13,575 nucleotides of DNA from Bacteroidales bacterium (lineage in GTDB: Bacteria; Bacteroidota; Bacteroidia; Bacteroidales; WCHB1-69). This document shows positions 1-6,680 of this stretch, piece after piece; position 1 is the first letter of the stretch; every line of letters starts with the position of its first letter. Position numbers and translations under genes: made by a program. Under the pieces are notes generated by a model, which saw only the letters and a list, made by a program, of their open reading frames with translations, searched no databases and was not told the origin of the DNA. The stretch covers positions 1-13,575 of the forward strand of contig JAEEUY010000038.1 of NCBI GenBank assembly GCA_016290715.1, read 5' to 3'.

Positions 1-59
1 AACCCCATATCTGTATTGGTGCCTCCTATATCGATGCCTATTACCAATGGAGATGTCAT
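1..59 (-). CDS. ROK-family sugar kinase (glucokinase-like), N-terminal fragment
   Basis: Only the first 19 codons are inside the window; the gene runs off the left edge. The visible peptide reads MTSPLVIGIDIGGTNTDMG. The GIDIGGTNT stretch is the phosphate-binding loop at the N-terminus of ROK/glucokinase ASKHA-fold kinases, which phosphorylate hexoses with ATP in the cytoplasm. The ATG (59-57) overlaps the last base of the ribE stop codon (TAATG), so the two genes are probably translationally coupled. Family membership is inferred from this single motif. The substrate cannot be told, and another ASKHA member such as a BadF/BcrAD-type ATPase remains possible. Confidence 0.72.
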   Translation of the reverse strand, partial: MTSPLVIGIDIGGTNTDMG

Positions 60-673
60 TATTTCACTTGTTTTGCGTATCCGTATTGCTCCAAAAGGCG
101 TTGAACATACTTTCCGAACACATCAAACTCAATATTCACCACTGTTCCTTCTTTAAAGTTATGAAAATTCGTAACTTGATGAGTATAAGGGATAATGGCT
201 ACAGAAAAATGCCCTTCTGAAGAATCCACTACGGTAAGGCTTACTCCATTTACAGAGATAGAGCCTTTGGGAACCGTGATGTTATTTTTGCTTGTGTCGT
301 AAGAAAAGTAGTAGCGCCAACTTCCATTATCATCCACCACCTTCTCACACACCGCCGTCTGGTCAACATGACCTTGCACAATATGACCGTCAAAACGGCC
401 ATCCAATTTCACACTGCGTTCCAAATTCACTTCCGTTCCTATCTTCCACGTGCGCAAGTTCGTTTTCAACATGGTTTCATCCATGGCAGTAACTACATAT
501 TGTTTCTTGGCCTGATCCACTTTTACCACGGTCAAACAACAACCGTCGTGCGCCATACTCTGGTCTATTTTCAATTCATCTGCAAAATCCACCTCCAAAG
601 TGAAGTGAAAATTGGTATTTTCCTGTTCGATTTTTACAATTCGACCTGTTTTTTCAACAATTCCTGTAAACAT
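59..673 (-). CDS. ribE: riboflavin synthase, alpha subunit
   Basis: Catalyses dismutation of two 6,7-dimethyl-8-ribityllumazine molecules to riboflavin, the last step of the pathway, in the cytoplasm. The 204-aa length is normal for the family. The two tandem lumazine-binding halves are visible. The first starts with the invariant MFTGIVE and contains GCCLTV at residues 44-49. The second contains GHIVQGHVD at 96-104 and SVNGVSLTV at 140-148. In the first half the usual VNG before the cysteine is replaced by HDG, which I recall as common in Bacteroidota. The ATG at 673 gives exactly the conserved N-terminus, so the start is secure. No other rib gene lies nearby; the next gene is an ROK kinase. 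No FMN-riboswitch sequence is recognisable in the leader. Confidence 0.97.
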   Translation of the reverse strand: MFTGIVEKTGRIVKIEQENTNFHFTLEVDFADELKIDQSMAHDGCCLTVVKVDQAKKQYVVTAMDETMLKTNLRTWKIGTEVNLERSVKLDGRFDGHIVQGHVDQTAVCEKVVDDNGSWRYYFSYDTSKNNITVPKGSISVNGVSLTVVDSSEGHFSVAIIPYTHQVTNFHNFKEGTVVNIEFDVFGKYVQRLLEQYGYAKQVK

Positions 674-709
674 AGGGCATTTTCTTAATCAAAACATTAT
701 TACTAAAAA

Positions 710-733
710 ACATGAACGATGTATCATTCATGT
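710..733. promoter_or_regulatory. 24-bp near-perfect inverted repeat in the ribE leader
   Basis: Two 11-bp arms (710-720 and 723-733, outer ends ACATGAA and TTCATGT) flank a 2-bp centre. Only one position departs from perfect symmetry, and in the ribE transcript it would be a G-U pair. The repeat starts about 10 bp downstream of the candidate -7 box at 744-751, so it would lie at the very 5' end of the mRNA. It could be a repressor operator near the transcription start or a 5'-UTR hairpin. It has no T-tract, so it is not a terminator. The symmetry is seen directly; a regulatory role is inferred. Confidence 0.5.
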
Positions 734-743
734 CAAAACGTTG

Positions 744-751
744 CAAAAATA
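744..751 (-). promoter_or_regulatory. candidate -7 promoter box for ribE
   Basis: The minus strand reads TATTTTTG here, an exact match to the Bacteroidota -7 consensus TAnnTTTG. Its last base is 70 nt before the ribE ATG. I find no good TTTG -33 element at the expected distance upstream, so the call rests on one box and its position. Confidence 0.45.
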
Positions 752-827
752 CACTATTTTTTTGTTATAAATATTAACCTATTCCCATTTTTGAATGCCA
801 TTTTTATAAAAACAAGACACATTCAAC

Positions 828-860
828 AAAAAAAGGGCATGAAGACCTCACACCCTTTTT
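828..860 (-). terminator. intrinsic terminator after the M16 peptidase gene
   Basis: On the minus strand the sequence reads AAAAAGGG, a short gap, then CCC and at least seven T residues. The stem pairs 830-837 with 853-860. Inside it, TGA (840-842) pairs with TCA (848-850) across a small CA/CA internal loop, leaving a five-base loop. It begins 18 nt after the TAG stop of the upstream gene, as expected for a factor-independent terminator, and separates that unit from ribE. Confidence 0.7.
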
Positions 861-878
861 AACTCATAAAAACTGATT

Positions 879-3686
879 CTATTTTGCCACCCCATGCATA
901 ATAACAGTTGCACGATTATTTTGTTTCAATAATTGGGCAAATATGGTACGCACCTCTTCTGCAGCCAAACTATCCAATACTTTTTCATAATCTGTCACCT
1001 TATCCATACCATTTCTTAAGTATTCAGTCATAGCACCTTCATAATAACTATTTTCGCGAAGCCCTTCCTGATATTTTTTTATCATATATTCTTTCACTTT
1101 GGAGAGATTATCTGCGGAAGGCCCATTCTTTGCAAAATCATTCATCACTTCTACAATTTTCTCATTGAGATATGTATATTTTTCAGGATCAGTTTGATAG
1201 TATATTTCAAACAGCACGTTAGGTTGGGGCACATTATTAAATTGGGCTGAAACACTTACGCCATAGGTTCCCCCTTCTTTTTCACGTATCTCTTCTGTCA
1301 AAACGATATCAATCACCTGACTTGCAATACTATAAGCCAATTTGTTTTTCAAAGTATAATCAGCTGTTCCTGACCATGCAAGCAAAGTTGTTGCGGTAGG
1401 AATTTCCATTTCGCGATTGAAGATGTTTTCACGCACGCCCTTTTTAGGGAGCAGACCCATATCACAAAAATCTTCTTCCTTTCCTTTTGCTGGCAGAGAA
1501 GCGATATACTTTTCGAGCAAAGGAATGGCAGTGGCTTCATCAATATTTCCTGTAAATACAAACGAGAAGTCGCTGGCATTAGCGAAACGCTCTTTAGCCA
1601 TTTTCATAATGCGGGCATAATTTATCTGGTCAATTTCCTCCAGAGTCATTCTCTGAATACGGGGGGATTTCGGATAAATTTCCTTTCGAATCGTATCGCC
1701 CAACGCTGTCATCGGGTTGGCTTGTGCATTCATCAAAAAAGCTTTGTATTTGTTTTTCCATGACTCAAACGCTTCCTTATCTGTACGAAGAGCGGTAAAA
1801 TACAGATATGTTAACTGCAGCATCGTTTCAAAATCTTTGGGAGTTGTAGTTCCTCTCAACGATTCATTGTACAAGCCTATAGAGGCCTCAACATTCACTT
1901 TTTTACCGCTTAATGCCTTATTGAGCGCTGTTTCGCTAAAATTGCCAACCCCTCCCAAAGTAAAGACATCATCTATCACTTTCAGATTTGTAGCCTCTGA
2001 TTCCTTATACAAACTTGTCCCACCTTCACTCAGCGCGCGCATATTGATTTGATCTGCCTTGAAATCAGTTGTTTTCAAATATACGGTAGCTCCATTAGAG
2101 AGGATGATTTTTTTGTAGCCGAAGGGGGCATTTTCCGTTTTAACAACTTTTCCTGCTTTCGGCATTTTTTTAATCAACGGTTCATCAGATACCTTATCTT
2201 CGTAAGCGGCAATATCTTCCGAATCCACTTCCTTCAGCTTTTGAACAATCTCATCAGCAGTTGGATACACTACGTTTTCCTTGTCGGGAAGCATACAGGC
2301 AATCACCCTATTGTGATCTGAAATCATTCCCTTCATCACCTCATTGACCATTTCCACAGAAATCATATTGGCTATCTGCTGGGTAAGCAGGTAATCATTT
2401 TCTATTCCTGCAATAGGTTCATTATCAATAAAATGACGCACATATTCCCGACAATAGTCTGCACTTTTCACTTTTTCCCGTTCATTGTAGGCCGATTCCA
2501 TATGAGCGATAATTTCCGCACGGGCGCGTTCATATTCACTCTCTGTAAAGCCGTTTCTGGCCGCGCGCAAAACCTCCCGATACATCGAGGCAATGCCACC
2601 CAGCAATTCTGTTTCTTTGGTAATAATGGTTGCCGTAAAAGCATCCTTTGTTTTTGCAAAAAAGAAATTATCGTCCGCTGCCATCGCTTGCAAAAACGGA
2701 GGATTCGGTGTATGGGTCATTTCTGCCAGTCGTTGGTTAATCATCTCTGCAATAACATCTTTCACATACAAAAGGGCATAATAATCAAGACTCGTTTTTT
2801 CATTTCTATCCACCACATCGTGCTTGAAAAACATATAAGAAATGGCATATTGCTGTTCTTTATCCTTGGCAATAGAGACGATAGGTTCCACATTGTCTTC
2901 AACTGGCACATAATAGCGTTCCGCCGGATTAACAGGTTTGGCAATCGTTCCGAAAATAGATTTTATTTTAGCCTCTATTTCATCCACATTCACATCTCCA
3001 ACCACAATAATTCCCTGTTGATCAGGACGATACCATTTCTCATAATAATCACGAAGGGCTTTATAGGGGAAGAAGTCAACCACTTCCATCAAGCCAATCG
3101 GGAGGCGCTGTCCGTAACGGTTGTTAGGATATATTTCCGGAAGAATTTTTTCATACATGCGCATCATGGCACTCCCCGCGGAACGGCTTCGCCACTCTTC
3201 GTGAATCACGCCTCTCTCATGATCTATATCCTCATCTGTAAGCAACAAGCCATCCGCCCAATCGTGTAAAATCCACAGACAGGAATCGATGGCGCCGGGA
3301 GTTGTTGCAACCGGCACATTGTCAATATTATACACCGTTTCATCAATAGAAGTATAAGCGTTGAGGTCTGCCCCGAATTTCACGCCGATACTCTCGCAAT
3401 ACTTGATAACCCCATTACCAGGAAATTTCTGTGTCCCATTAAAACACATGTGTTCCAAAAAGTGCGCCAAGCCACGTTGTTCCTCTTCTTCCAGAATAGA
3501 ACCGACTTTCTGGGCAATGTAGAAATTTGCCTGTCCCTTAGGCTCCTCATTATGACGTATATAATACGTCAGCCCGTTATCCAGCTGACCGATTTTCACA
3601 TTTTTATCAATCGGTATCACTTGTTGTTGGGCAAAAGCGCCCAACAGAAAGAACGGCAAAAACAATGTTGCTAAAAACTTTTTCAT
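879..3686 (-). CDS. secreted M16 family zinc metallopeptidase, PqqL-like
   Basis: A 935-aa two-half M16 peptidase, predicted to degrade peptides or proteins in the periplasm. Residues 1-19 form a signal peptide ending GAFA before Q20. The inverted zinc motif HFLEH is at 75-79, with E78 as the general base. The distal glutamates lie in ERGVIHEEW, E164 being the likely third zinc ligand seven residues after E157. The flanking FNGTQKFPG, NAYTSIDETVY and EEW motifs resemble E. coli PqqL closely. The C-terminal half keeps the R/Y pair (R801, Y808, in REKEGGTYG) but has no second HxxEH, normal for this family. I chose the ATG at 3686 because it starts a typical signal peptide; an ATG four codons upstream (3698) adds only MYFI. 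It follows the membrane-protein gene after 40 bp with no evident promoter or terminator, so co-transcription with the sigma factor is likely. The substrate is unknown. Confidence 0.93.
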   Translation of the reverse strand: MKKFLATLFLPFFLLGAFAQQQVIPIDKNVKIGQLDNGLTYYIRHNEEPKGQANFYIAQKVGSILEEEEQRGLAHFLEHMCFNGTQKFPGNGVIKYCESIGVKFGADLNAYTSIDETVYNIDNVPVATTPGAIDSCLWILHDWADGLLLTDEDIDHERGVIHEEWRSRSAGSAMMRMYEKILPEIYPNNRYGQRLPIGLMEVVDFFPYKALRDYYEKWYRPDQQGIIVVGDVNVDEIEAKIKSIFGTIAKPVNPAERYYVPVEDNVEPIVSIAKDKEQQYAISYMFFKHDVVDRNEKTSLDYYALLYVKDVIAEMINQRLAEMTHTPNPPFLQAMAADDNFFFAKTKDAFTATIITKETELLGGIASMYREVLRAARNGFTESEYERARAEIIAHMESAYNEREKVKSADYCREYVRHFIDNEPIAGIENDYLLTQQIANMISVEMVNEVMKGMISDHNRVIACMLPDKENVVYPTADEIVQKLKEVDSEDIAAYEDKVSDEPLIKKMPKAGKVVKTENAPFGYKKIILSNGATVYLKTTDFKADQINMRALSEGGTSLYKESEATNLKVIDDVFTLGGVGNFSETALNKALSGKKVNVEASIGLYNESLRGTTTPKDFETMLQLTYLYFTALRTDKEAFESWKNKYKAFLMNAQANPMTALGDTIRKEIYPKSPRIQRMTLEEIDQINYARIMKMAKERFANASDFSFVFTGNIDEATAIPLLEKYIASLPAKGKEEDFCDMGLLPKKGVRENIFNREMEIPTATTLLAWSGTADYTLKNKLAYSIASQVIDIVLTEEIREKEGGTYGVSVSAQFNNVPQPNVLFEIYYQTDPEKYTYLNEKIVEVMNDFAKNGPSADNLSKVKEYMIKKYQEGLRENSYYEGAMTEYLRNGMDKVTDYEKVLDSLAAEEVRTIFAQLLKQNNRATVIMHGVAK

Positions 3687-3726
3687 AATAAAATACATTT
3701 AATTGATTTATAAAATTTCACAATAA

Positions 3727-4302
3727 TTAGTTTTCAATCTGCCGAATAATTTCATCCGCCGTATCAATCACATTCTTATGCATGCGAAAACCGACAATGC
3801 CTCCCACAATGCCCCCAACCAATACAGCAACGACGGTTGGGATGATTGCCCCCCAAGAACCCGAATCCGCGACTAATTCCACAATATACCATCCTAACCA
3901 AATGACAACCATTATCACTGCATACTTAATCCAATTCAGGTAATTCTGTTTCAGTTTTTTCATGGTTTTCGCTACCGTGAGCAAATCATCATTCATGGTT
4001 TTGGCACTGATATCTTTATGATATTTCCAAGTAAAGAAATCGCAAACAAGCATCAGCAGTACCGTTGCCCCGATGAACCACCATGAAAGCCCCCAATTAG
4101 GGAAACAAAACAGTGCCATGACGATGACAAAAAGCGAAGCAATCACACTTACCCATGCGTTACGGTTTATATTGCGCGCTTTACTTTTCATCATTTCTCG
4201 CAAAAGTTTCTCATTCACAATACTCTCTTTATCCAATTTGCTTTTCAGCAATGCGATTTGCTCTCGCATTTCATTCATAGGATCCACTTCTATATTTTCC
4301 AT
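3727..4302 (-). CDS. four-helix membrane protein, candidate anti-sigma partner
   Basis: I do not recognise a named family. The 191-aa protein has a charged, heptad-like N-terminal segment (about residues 8-42) that could form a coiled coil. Four hydrophobic segments follow at about 49-67, 72-92, 123-143 and 150-172. The last contains a glycine-rich GGIVGGIVG stretch suited to helix packing. A charged loop (93-122) separates helices two and three, and a short polar tail ends the protein. There is no signal peptide. The gene starts 8 bp after the ECF sigma gene, an arrangement typical of sigma/anti-sigma pairs. It lacks the usual single-helix, zinc-binding (HxxxCxxC) anti-sigma layout. An anti-sigma or sensor role is inferred from position only; the cytoplasmic N-terminal region would be the natural sigma-binding part. 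Confidence 0.8.
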   Translation of the reverse strand: MENIEVDPMNEMREQIALLKSKLDKESIVNEKLLREMMKSKARNINRNAWVSVIASLFVIVMALFCFPNWGLSWWFIGATVLLMLVCDFFTWKYHKDISAKTMNDDLLTVAKTMKKLKQNYLNWIKYAVIMVVIWLGWYIVELVADSGSWGAIIPTVVAVLVGGIVGGIVGFRMHKNVIDTADEIIRQIEN

Positions 4303-4310
4303 AGCTTTTA

Positions 4311-4805
4311 TTATTGGTTATTTGTCATTTGAATTAGTTTTTGCTTGATTCTAAGCAATTTCACTGATACATTTTTCACCGAAATGCCGATGATGGCAGC
4401 GATTTCATCATAACTGAGATTATCCAGCCACAGCAGCACAATGGCGCGTTCCATCAGTTCCAACTGGTTGATGCGAGCATACAACTGCTGAATCTGCTTC
4501 GTATCCTTATCATTATCTGCAAAAAGGTCTATAGCCAATTCCAAGGATACTTTCTCCCCTTTCCGTTTCTTTTTTCTTTCATCGGAAATACAGGTATTCA
4601 AGGCCACTTTCCATATCCATGTCTCCAACTTTGCCTCCCCCCTGAAATCCTCAAACCCACTCCAGAGGTTAATGAGAATATTCTGGAAAAGATCATTGAT
4701 TTCGTCTGTATCTTTCGAAAACATATAACAAACGGTGTAGATTGTATTTTTATAATCTTTCACCAATTTTTCAAATTTCTGTTCTTTGGAATTCATCTTT
4801 TTCAT
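4311..4805 (-). CDS. ECF-type RNA polymerase sigma-70 family factor
   Basis: A 164-aa protein with the two-domain ECF layout. Region 2 spans about residues 12-80, with the core-binding helix DEINDLFQNILINLW (34-48) and the -10 recognition stretch FRGEAKLETWIWKVALN (54-70). Region 4 (about 107-158) has the helix-turn-helix LSYDEIAAIIGISVKNVSVK (130-149), used for -35 recognition. Regions 1.1 and 3 are absent, as expected. It would redirect RNA polymerase to a small regulon in response to an envelope or cytoplasmic signal. The gene leads a same-strand unit with the four-helix membrane protein (8-bp gap) and the M16 peptidase, and such factors usually activate their own operon. The start is ATG 4805; an in-frame ATG at 4796 is also possible. 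Confidence 0.93.
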   Translation of the reverse strand: MKKMNSKEQKFEKLVKDYKNTIYTVCYMFSKDTDEINDLFQNILINLWSGFEDFRGEAKLETWIWKVALNTCISDERKKKRKGEKVSLELAIDLFADNDKDTKQIQQLYARINQLELMERAIVLLWLDNLSYDEIAAIIGISVKNVSVKLLRIKQKLIQMTNNQ

Positions 4806-4880
4806 TTAAAAATCCAATACACTTATATGACGCATCATTTTGCAAAAAACTACACACTTTTTAATTTTTTTACAAAAAAA

Positions 4881-4888
4881 CAAAAATA
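4881..4888 (-). promoter_or_regulatory. candidate -7 promoter box for the ECF sigma operon
   Basis: The minus strand reads TATTTTTG, matching TAnnTTTG, 75 nt before the sigma-factor ATG. No clear TTTG -33 box is found at standard spacing, which fits either a weak housekeeping promoter or regulation by the ECF factor itself. The surroundings are so AT-rich that chance is a real alternative. Confidence 0.35.
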
Positions 4889-4987
4889 ATTAAAAAATAC
4901 TACTGCTGTACGCTAAAAGTTTTATATATAGATAATATGATGATATTAAGATGTTTACATATAAATCGCACAATATAGGTTTGATGT

Positions 4988-5070
4988 AGGTGTGGTCGAA
5001 GCCACCTATTTTCATTTATTCTTCTTTTCCTTTTGTCTTGCCACAAAAGCAAAGAAGCAAAAGAAAAAGT
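4988..5070. repeat. two hairpins resembling a dispersed Bacteroidota intergenic repeat
   Basis: A first imperfect hairpin lies at 4988-5007 (AGGTG then a bulge, closing with CCACCT). A second pairs 5021-5036 with 5043-5057 around a six-base loop; its arms are CTTCTTTTCCTTTTGT and ACAAAAGCAAAGAAG. Read on the minus strand, one frame gives FFAFVARQKEKKNK and then a stop. I recall this low-complexity string from many intergenic repeats and spurious short ORFs in Bacteroidota genomes. I therefore read it as part of a dispersed repeat, not a gene. Whether it recurs in this genome cannot be seen from one window. Confidence 0.5.
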
Positions 5071-5079
5071 CAAGGCTGT

Positions 5080-5260
5080 GGATGAAAAAAAACAAAAAAT
5101 GACTTCATAAAGCTAAAGTTTACAAAACTTGCGCTATTCTTTTAGCCAAAGTCGTTTTTAATCATCGACTTGCAGCAATGAACCACTTTATTTCAATGCG
5201 CTCAAACAATGTAAACTTCTTAACGCTTTATTCCCTCATTTTTTTAACGCTTTTTTCACC
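5080..5260. repeat. 181-bp nested imperfect inverted repeat
   Basis: Complementary blocks occur in mirror order around a central hairpin. They are 5082-5090 with 5251-5260, AAAAAATGA (5094-5102) with 5236-5244, TAAAGC (5108-5113) with 5225-5230, TAA (5114-5116) with 5220-5222, AGTTTACA (5117-5124) with 5210-5217, GCGC (5131-5134) with 5198-5201, and innermost AAGTCG (5149-5154) with CGACTT (5166-5171). Small bulges separate the blocks. The order-preserving nesting makes a random origin unlikely despite the AT-rich outer parts. It could be a structured RNA, a MITE-like element or a dispersed intergenic repeat. No ORF runs through it, and no target-site duplication was recognised. Confidence 0.6.
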
Positions 5261-5363
5261 AAGTCCATAAGTTTAGCGGACAGCAAAAGATTTTTTGATT
5301 CTGTTGAAAATCATTTGCAAGACCCGAGGCGATAATTCCATTCTTTTGTGTCATTTTTTTAAG

Positions 5364-5371
5364 TATTTTTG
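5364..5371 (+). promoter_or_regulatory. candidate -7 promoter box for the thioredoxin-like/hisS operon
   Basis: TATTTTTG matches TAnnTTTG, 42 nt before the first ATG. A TTTG at 5345-5348 could be the -33 element, but the spacer is 15 bp, shorter than the roughly 19-21 bp usual in Bacteroides. Confidence 0.42.
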
Positions 5372-5413
5372 CGTTTGCAAATTTTTGATTTGTTGGTTAA
5401 ATTAATTCACTAA

Positions 5414-6673
5414 ATGTATCGAAAAATATTCATTGTCTGTATCCTTCTTTGCACTTGTATTATGAGTGCTTTCGGGCAAAAGAGTAAATATAACATTCGA
5501 TTGATTATCAATGATATAAAGGAGAAAAACCTTTACTTAAAAGGGTACTGCGGAGAAGATTTCTTTATCGCCGACAGTGCCAAAGTAAAGAATAATAGTA
5601 TCACTTTCAAAACACAACTTGCCCCTGGATACTACGACATTGTCAATCAGAATGGCAAAGTTTACTGGGGTATTATTGCCCACGACAGCAAACGTTTTAG
5701 CATCACTATTGACAGCAACTATTCCAATGCCGTTGTTTCCAATTCGAAAGAAAACGAATTTTTTTCCAATCTTTTGACACTATTATCCAACGAAAATACA
5801 GAAAACCAACAGCTTATACTACACAATTATATCACACAACTACCCACCAATGTGGTTTTGCAAATGATGGCATACGACTATTTTGCCCAAAATAACAGAC
5901 AGCCCTATACTGACCGGTATTTTGATTCCGTACCACTATGTGATCCCATGCTGCACTTCCCGCTGACACACGCCTACATTGCACAATTTTTCAATGAGAA
6001 CACGACTGACAAAAGTGCGGAGACACAAATAAAGAAAATTGACTTGTTTTACCGGCATTGTGATGTGAAAAGCGAAATAGGGCAATATTATCTGAAATGG
6101 CTGCTCAAGCACTATCTCACCGACTTTAATCCGGAATGGGATGTTGTTTTTGTTTATTTATATGAAAACTATTTTGAGCCCAATGGCTGTTGTTTCATCA
6201 CCGAGACGAATGCGCGCATTCTGCAAAAAAACGTTGTACGCAAAAAACGGGTACTTAATGGCAGTATCATTCCTTTTTTACAAATAACCAATAAAGAAGG
6301 AAAGACCGAGAGCACGGAAAATATGCCACACAAATACACGCTGATTTGGTTTTGGGATCCTGATTGCGACGATTGTTTGGTTGAAACTCCTGCTCTGCAG
6401 AGTTATTACACCGAAAATGCTGAAAAGTACGACTTTGAGGTATTTGCAGTAGCCCTGACAGAAGATGTGGAACGATGGAAAAACACCGTTGATGAAATGC
6501 AACTCACATGGATCAACAGTTGCGAGGGGGATGGAAGCACCAACTACGACTTCAAAGACTATTTCAATATTCTTACCACCCCAGCCTCTTTCTTAATTGA
6601 TCAAAACCATAAAATAATTTTACAACAAATTACGTTAGAAAAACTTCAAAACTTCTTTGAAAATCATGAATAA
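5414..6673 (+). CDS. exported thioredoxin-like protein with CDDC active site
   Basis: A 419-aa protein with an N-terminal signal peptide (1-21, cleavage likely before Q22). A beta-rich N-terminal part (about 25-105) resembles the DUF4369-type domains fused to TlpA-like proteins in Bacteroidota. A helical middle region (about 110-280) follows, then a C-terminal thioredoxin-fold domain (about 285-415). The active-site stretch is WFWDPDCDDC, with cysteines 318 and 321; the likely cis-proline is P390 in TTPASFLID. CDDC is unusual, since most TlpA or ResA proteins have CPxC, so the redox potential or direction may differ. Extra cysteines occur at 259, 260 and 370. It probably acts on thiols in the periplasm. 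The next gene is a paralogue with the same layout. The DUF5106/DUF4369 assignment is from memory of the architecture. Confidence 0.82.
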   Translation: MYRKIFIVCILLCTCIMSAFGQKSKYNIRLIINDIKEKNLYLKGYCGEDFFIADSAKVKNNSITFKTQLAPGYYDIVNQNGKVYWGIIAHDSKRFSITIDSNYSNAVVSNSKENEFFSNLLTLLSNENTENQQLILHNYITQLPTNVVLQMMAYDYFAQNNRQPYTDRYFDSVPLCDPMLHFPLTHAYIAQFFNENTTDKSAETQIKKIDLFYRHCDVKSEIGQYYLKWLLKHYLTDFNPEWDVVFVYLYENYFEPNGCCFITETNARILQKNVVRKKRVLNGSIIPFLQITNKEGKTESTENMPHKYTLIWFWDPDCDDCLVETPALQSYYTENAEKYDFEVFAVALTEDVERWKNTVDEMQLTWINSCEGDGSTNYDFKDYFNILTTPASFLIDQNHKIILQQITLEKLQNFFENHE

Positions 6674-6680
6674 CATACCT

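Larger units (their letters stand above)
4806..5413. other. 608-bp intergenic region between divergent units
   Basis: No coding sequence is convincing in any frame. Next to the sigma gene (4806-4950) the DNA is very AT-rich, with a candidate -7 box at 4881-4888. A 16-bp AT-rich inverted repeat (TAATAT, 4-bp centre, ATATTA) lies at 4933-4948 and may be chance. From 4988 to 5260 there are two hairpins and a long nested inverted repeat, listed separately. The last 150 bp hold a candidate promoter for the plus-strand operon. Confidence 0.7.

Noticed and set aside
674..780. FMN riboswitch upstream of ribE
   Set aside because: The leader is only about 70 nt and lacks the conserved FMN-element sequences; only the inverted repeat is present.
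2433..3269. 278-codon open frame on the plus strand
   Set aside because: It lies wholly antisense to the first M16 gene, has no recognisable domain and reflects the codon composition of the real gene.
4806..5413. Small protein gene, tRNA or transposase remnant in the intergenic gap
   Set aside because: Every frame is broken by stops or low-complexity, no cloverleaf was found and no transposase-like segment is readable.
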